Below are positions 6,735 to 8,201 of a DNA stretch of 8,201 nucleotides, piece by piece (within the stretch, counting starts at the first letter, position 1; each line of letters starts with the position of its first letter). The position numbers and the translations under genes were made by a program. This DNA is from an uncultured Prevotellaceae bacterium (GTDB lineage Bacteria; Bacteroidota; Bacteroidia; Bacteroidales; Bacteroidaceae). The notes below the pieces were generated by a model. It was not told the DNA's origin. It worked only from the letters and a program-made list of their open reading frames with translations, and searched no databases. The stretch is from assembly GCA_946624335.1 (NCBI GenBank), contig CAMOSA010000110.1:1-8201 (forward strand). The letters run 5' to 3'.

Positions 6735-8006
6735 ATGAAGCACAGAAGATTCTTTCATTTCTTGTTGCTGCTGTTGACCTGCAACAGTGCATTTTCTCAG
6801 GACACGCCTCAGCGCTCAGCCGAGGCGGAGGCACTGCTGCAGTGCTTCCGCGAAATCTACGGAGAGAAAATCATTTCCGGTGCCACCGCCAACGTGAACT
6901 GGAACATCAACGAGGCCAAGTGGGTCTACCAGCATACAGGCAAGTGGCCAGCACTGAACTTCTTTGACTACATCCATTTGCCCTTCTCCGCTCCTGGCAG
7001 CTGGATAGACTATTCCGTCGTGACGGAAGTGCTGAACTGGCACAGGCGTGGAGGCATCGTCGGATGTATGTGGCACTGGAATATGCCCACGAACGACGGC
7101 AAGGACTGGACCTGCACGCCAGGCACTGCCAGCGGGCAGACAAGCTTCGACGTGCAAAAGATTTTCGAGCCCGAATCTGCTGAGTACAAGCAGATGATGC
7201 AGGATATCGACAAGGTGGCGGCCTACCTCAAGTTGCTGAAGAACCGCAAGATACCCGTACTCTGGCGCCCGCTGCACGAGGCCGGCGGTATGTGGTTCTG
7301 GTGGGGAATGGACGCCGAGGCGTGCAACGAGCTATGGCGCGTGATGTATCGTCGGTTTCAGGAGAAGGGGCTGGACAACCTCATCTGGGTATGGACGTCG
7401 GCAGCCATGTGGAATAAGCCCTACAGCGACGGCTACCGCTGGTATCCCGGAGATGAGTATGTGGACATCGTGGGCATAGACATCTACAACAACAGCACAC
7501 CCGCCAATATCTACACCTCATGCTTCAAAATGCTCAAGCAGCACTCACCGGACAAACTCATCGCGCTGACTGAATGTGGCAACCTGGCCACCATCAGTAA
7601 GCAGTGGAAGACGGGCAGCAAGTGGCTCTACTTCTCTACGTGGTACGACTACGAGCGTACGAATAAACCGGGCAGCGAAGCCTTTAAGAGCACAGAGCAC
7701 ACCCACGCTGATGCCGCGTGGTGGACGGACGCTTTCGAGCAGGACTACGTGCTCACTCGCGATGACTTCAAAGCGTTGATGACCAGCGTACAGGCGGTGC
7801 AGCAAACCGACCAGCAATTCCTGCGCATGGAGAACGGCGAGATCATGGCACGCGGCGAGGGCACACTCTGTATATACGACCTCTCGGGCCACCTGCTCCG
7901 GCACTTCCAGCTCACGGGCAGCATACAAGCCTTCACCCTTGCCGGGATGCCGCGAGGAGTCTACATCATCCGCAACGGCAACCGCACGTTAAAGGTTCGC
8001 CACTGA
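6735..8006 (+). CDS. GH26 beta-mannanase-like endo-glycanase with type-A sorting domain
   Basis: This 423-residue secreted GH26 enzyme probably cleaves beta-1,4-mannan, glucomannan or a related glycan. The ATG at 6735 is chosen because it opens a clean signal peptide (MKHRRF then a Leu run, cleavage after AFS near residue 21). The upstream in-frame ATG at 6678 adds 19 residues read from a hairpin repeat and is unlikely. Barrel landmarks are HWNMP (114-118), the acid/base Glu182 in WRPLHEAGGMWFWW, GIDIY (247-251) and the nucleophile Glu280 in ALTECGN. Residues ~363-423 form a typical type-A C-terminal sorting domain (YDLSG at 381-385, RGVYIIRNG at 407-415, ending LKVRH), suggesting export by the type IX system and surface attachment. 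A 60-base spacer separates it from the esterase. The family is secure; some GH26 members act on other beta-glycans. Confidence 0.93.
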   Translation: MKHRRFFHFLLLLLTCNSAFSQDTPQRSAEAEALLQCFREIYGEKIISGATANVNWNINEAKWVYQHTGKWPALNFFDYIHLPFSAPGSWIDYSVVTEVLNWHRRGGIVGCMWHWNMPTNDGKDWTCTPGTASGQTSFDVQKIFEPESAEYKQMMQDIDKVAAYLKLLKNRKIPVLWRPLHEAGGMWFWWGMDAEACNELWRVMYRRFQEKGLDNLIWVWTSAAMWNKPYSDGYRWYPGDEYVDIVGIDIYNNSTPANIYTSCFKMLKQHSPDKLIALTECGNLATISKQWKTGSKWLYFSTWYDYERTNKPGSEAFKSTEHTHADAAWWTDAFEQDYVLTRDDFKALMTSVQAVQQTDQQFLRMENGEIMARGEGTLCIYDLSGHLLRHFQLTGSIQAFTLAGMPRGVYIIRNGNRTLKVRH

Positions 8007-8044
8007 CCCTTAAACTGAATATGAACAAATAAACTACATACCTT

Positions 8045-8201
8045 ATGAAAACGATTCTCCGACTTTTTCCACACAATGTCCTCATGATGTTGTCCGTCGG
8101 CGTGACGTTGCTGGCCTGTGGCAGCCCAGAGGGAGTGGAGCGAACGGCCGACGGTGTGGTCGTTCACCTCACTCCCGCCTCCGAGACGTCAGCGCGGCAG
8201 G
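8045..8201 (+). CDS. Lipoprotein, 5' part only; possibly a GH31 glycosidase
   Basis: The frame is open from the ATG at 8045 to the window end: 52 codons and one base. Residues 1-24 form a lipoprotein signal (MKTILRLF, then a hydrophobic core) with lipobox LLAC-G, so Cys25 would be lipidated. After it comes VERTADGVVVHLTPA, a beta-strand pattern that resembles the start of the N-terminal domain of Bacteroidetes GH31 alpha-glycosidases such as alpha-xylosidases. No catalytic residue lies in the visible part, so this is a weak guess. It begins 38 bases after the GH26 stop with no promoter box between, so it is probably the next gene of the same operon. Confidence 0.7.
   Translation, partial: MKTILRLFPHNVLMMLSVGVTLLACGSPEGVERTADGVVVHLTPASETSARQ

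Noticed and set aside
8007..8044. Terminator or promoter between GH26 and the last gene
   Set aside because: The 38 bases have no stem-loop and no TAnnTTTG box, so read-through is more likely.

Overview
The window looks like part of a hemicellulose-degradation locus from a member of the Bacteroidales, most likely a Prevotella-like gut or rumen bacterium. Four things point there. The intergenic regions carry the Bacteroidetes -7 promoter box (TAnnTTTG). None of the starts has a clear Shine-Dalgarno sequence. Two of the enzymes end in type-A sorting-domain-like tails. The enzyme mix is typical of Bacteroidetes polysaccharide utilisation loci. The coding DNA is GC-rich and the spacers are AT-rich.

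Layout. Positions 1-229 hold no convincing gene. They contain a tract of seven tandem heptamers (197-245) and inverted copies of it. The minus-strand gene uxuA (230-1450, D-mannonate dehydratase) ends inside that tract. A 145-base divergent promoter region (1451-1595) follows, with an identical TATCTTTG box facing each way. A plus-strand series then begins: a secreted GH5 endo-glycanase (1596-2954), a GH3 beta-glucosidase-like lipoprotein (2976-5327), a CE7-type acetyl esterase (5349-6674), a GH26 beta-mannanase-like enzyme (6735-8006), and the first 52 codons of another lipoprotein (8045 to the window end) that may be a GH31 glycosidase. Spacers of 21, 21, 60 and 38 bases and the lack of any internal promoter box suggest one operon.

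How the genes may work together (inference). The GH5 and GH26 enzymes would cut a beta-1,4 backbone outside the cell. The esterase would remove acetyl groups that block access. The GH3 enzyme would release terminal beta-glucosyl units from the oligosaccharides. The last gene, if it is GH31, would remove an alpha-linked side-chain sugar. Acetylated (galacto)glucomannan fits GH5 + GH26 + GH3 + esterase best, while xyloglucan fits GH5 + GH3 + GH31. The two cannot be separated from this window. No SusC/SusD pair, transporter or regulator is visible, so the window is only part of a locus. UxuA belongs to uronate catabolism and has its own promoter, so it may be only a neighbour.

The most unusual points are a -7 box that places the uxuA transcription start at or next to its start codon (a likely leaderless mRNA), and two AT-rich repeats that run into the last codons of uxuA and of the esterase gene. 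I found no clearly new biological system.
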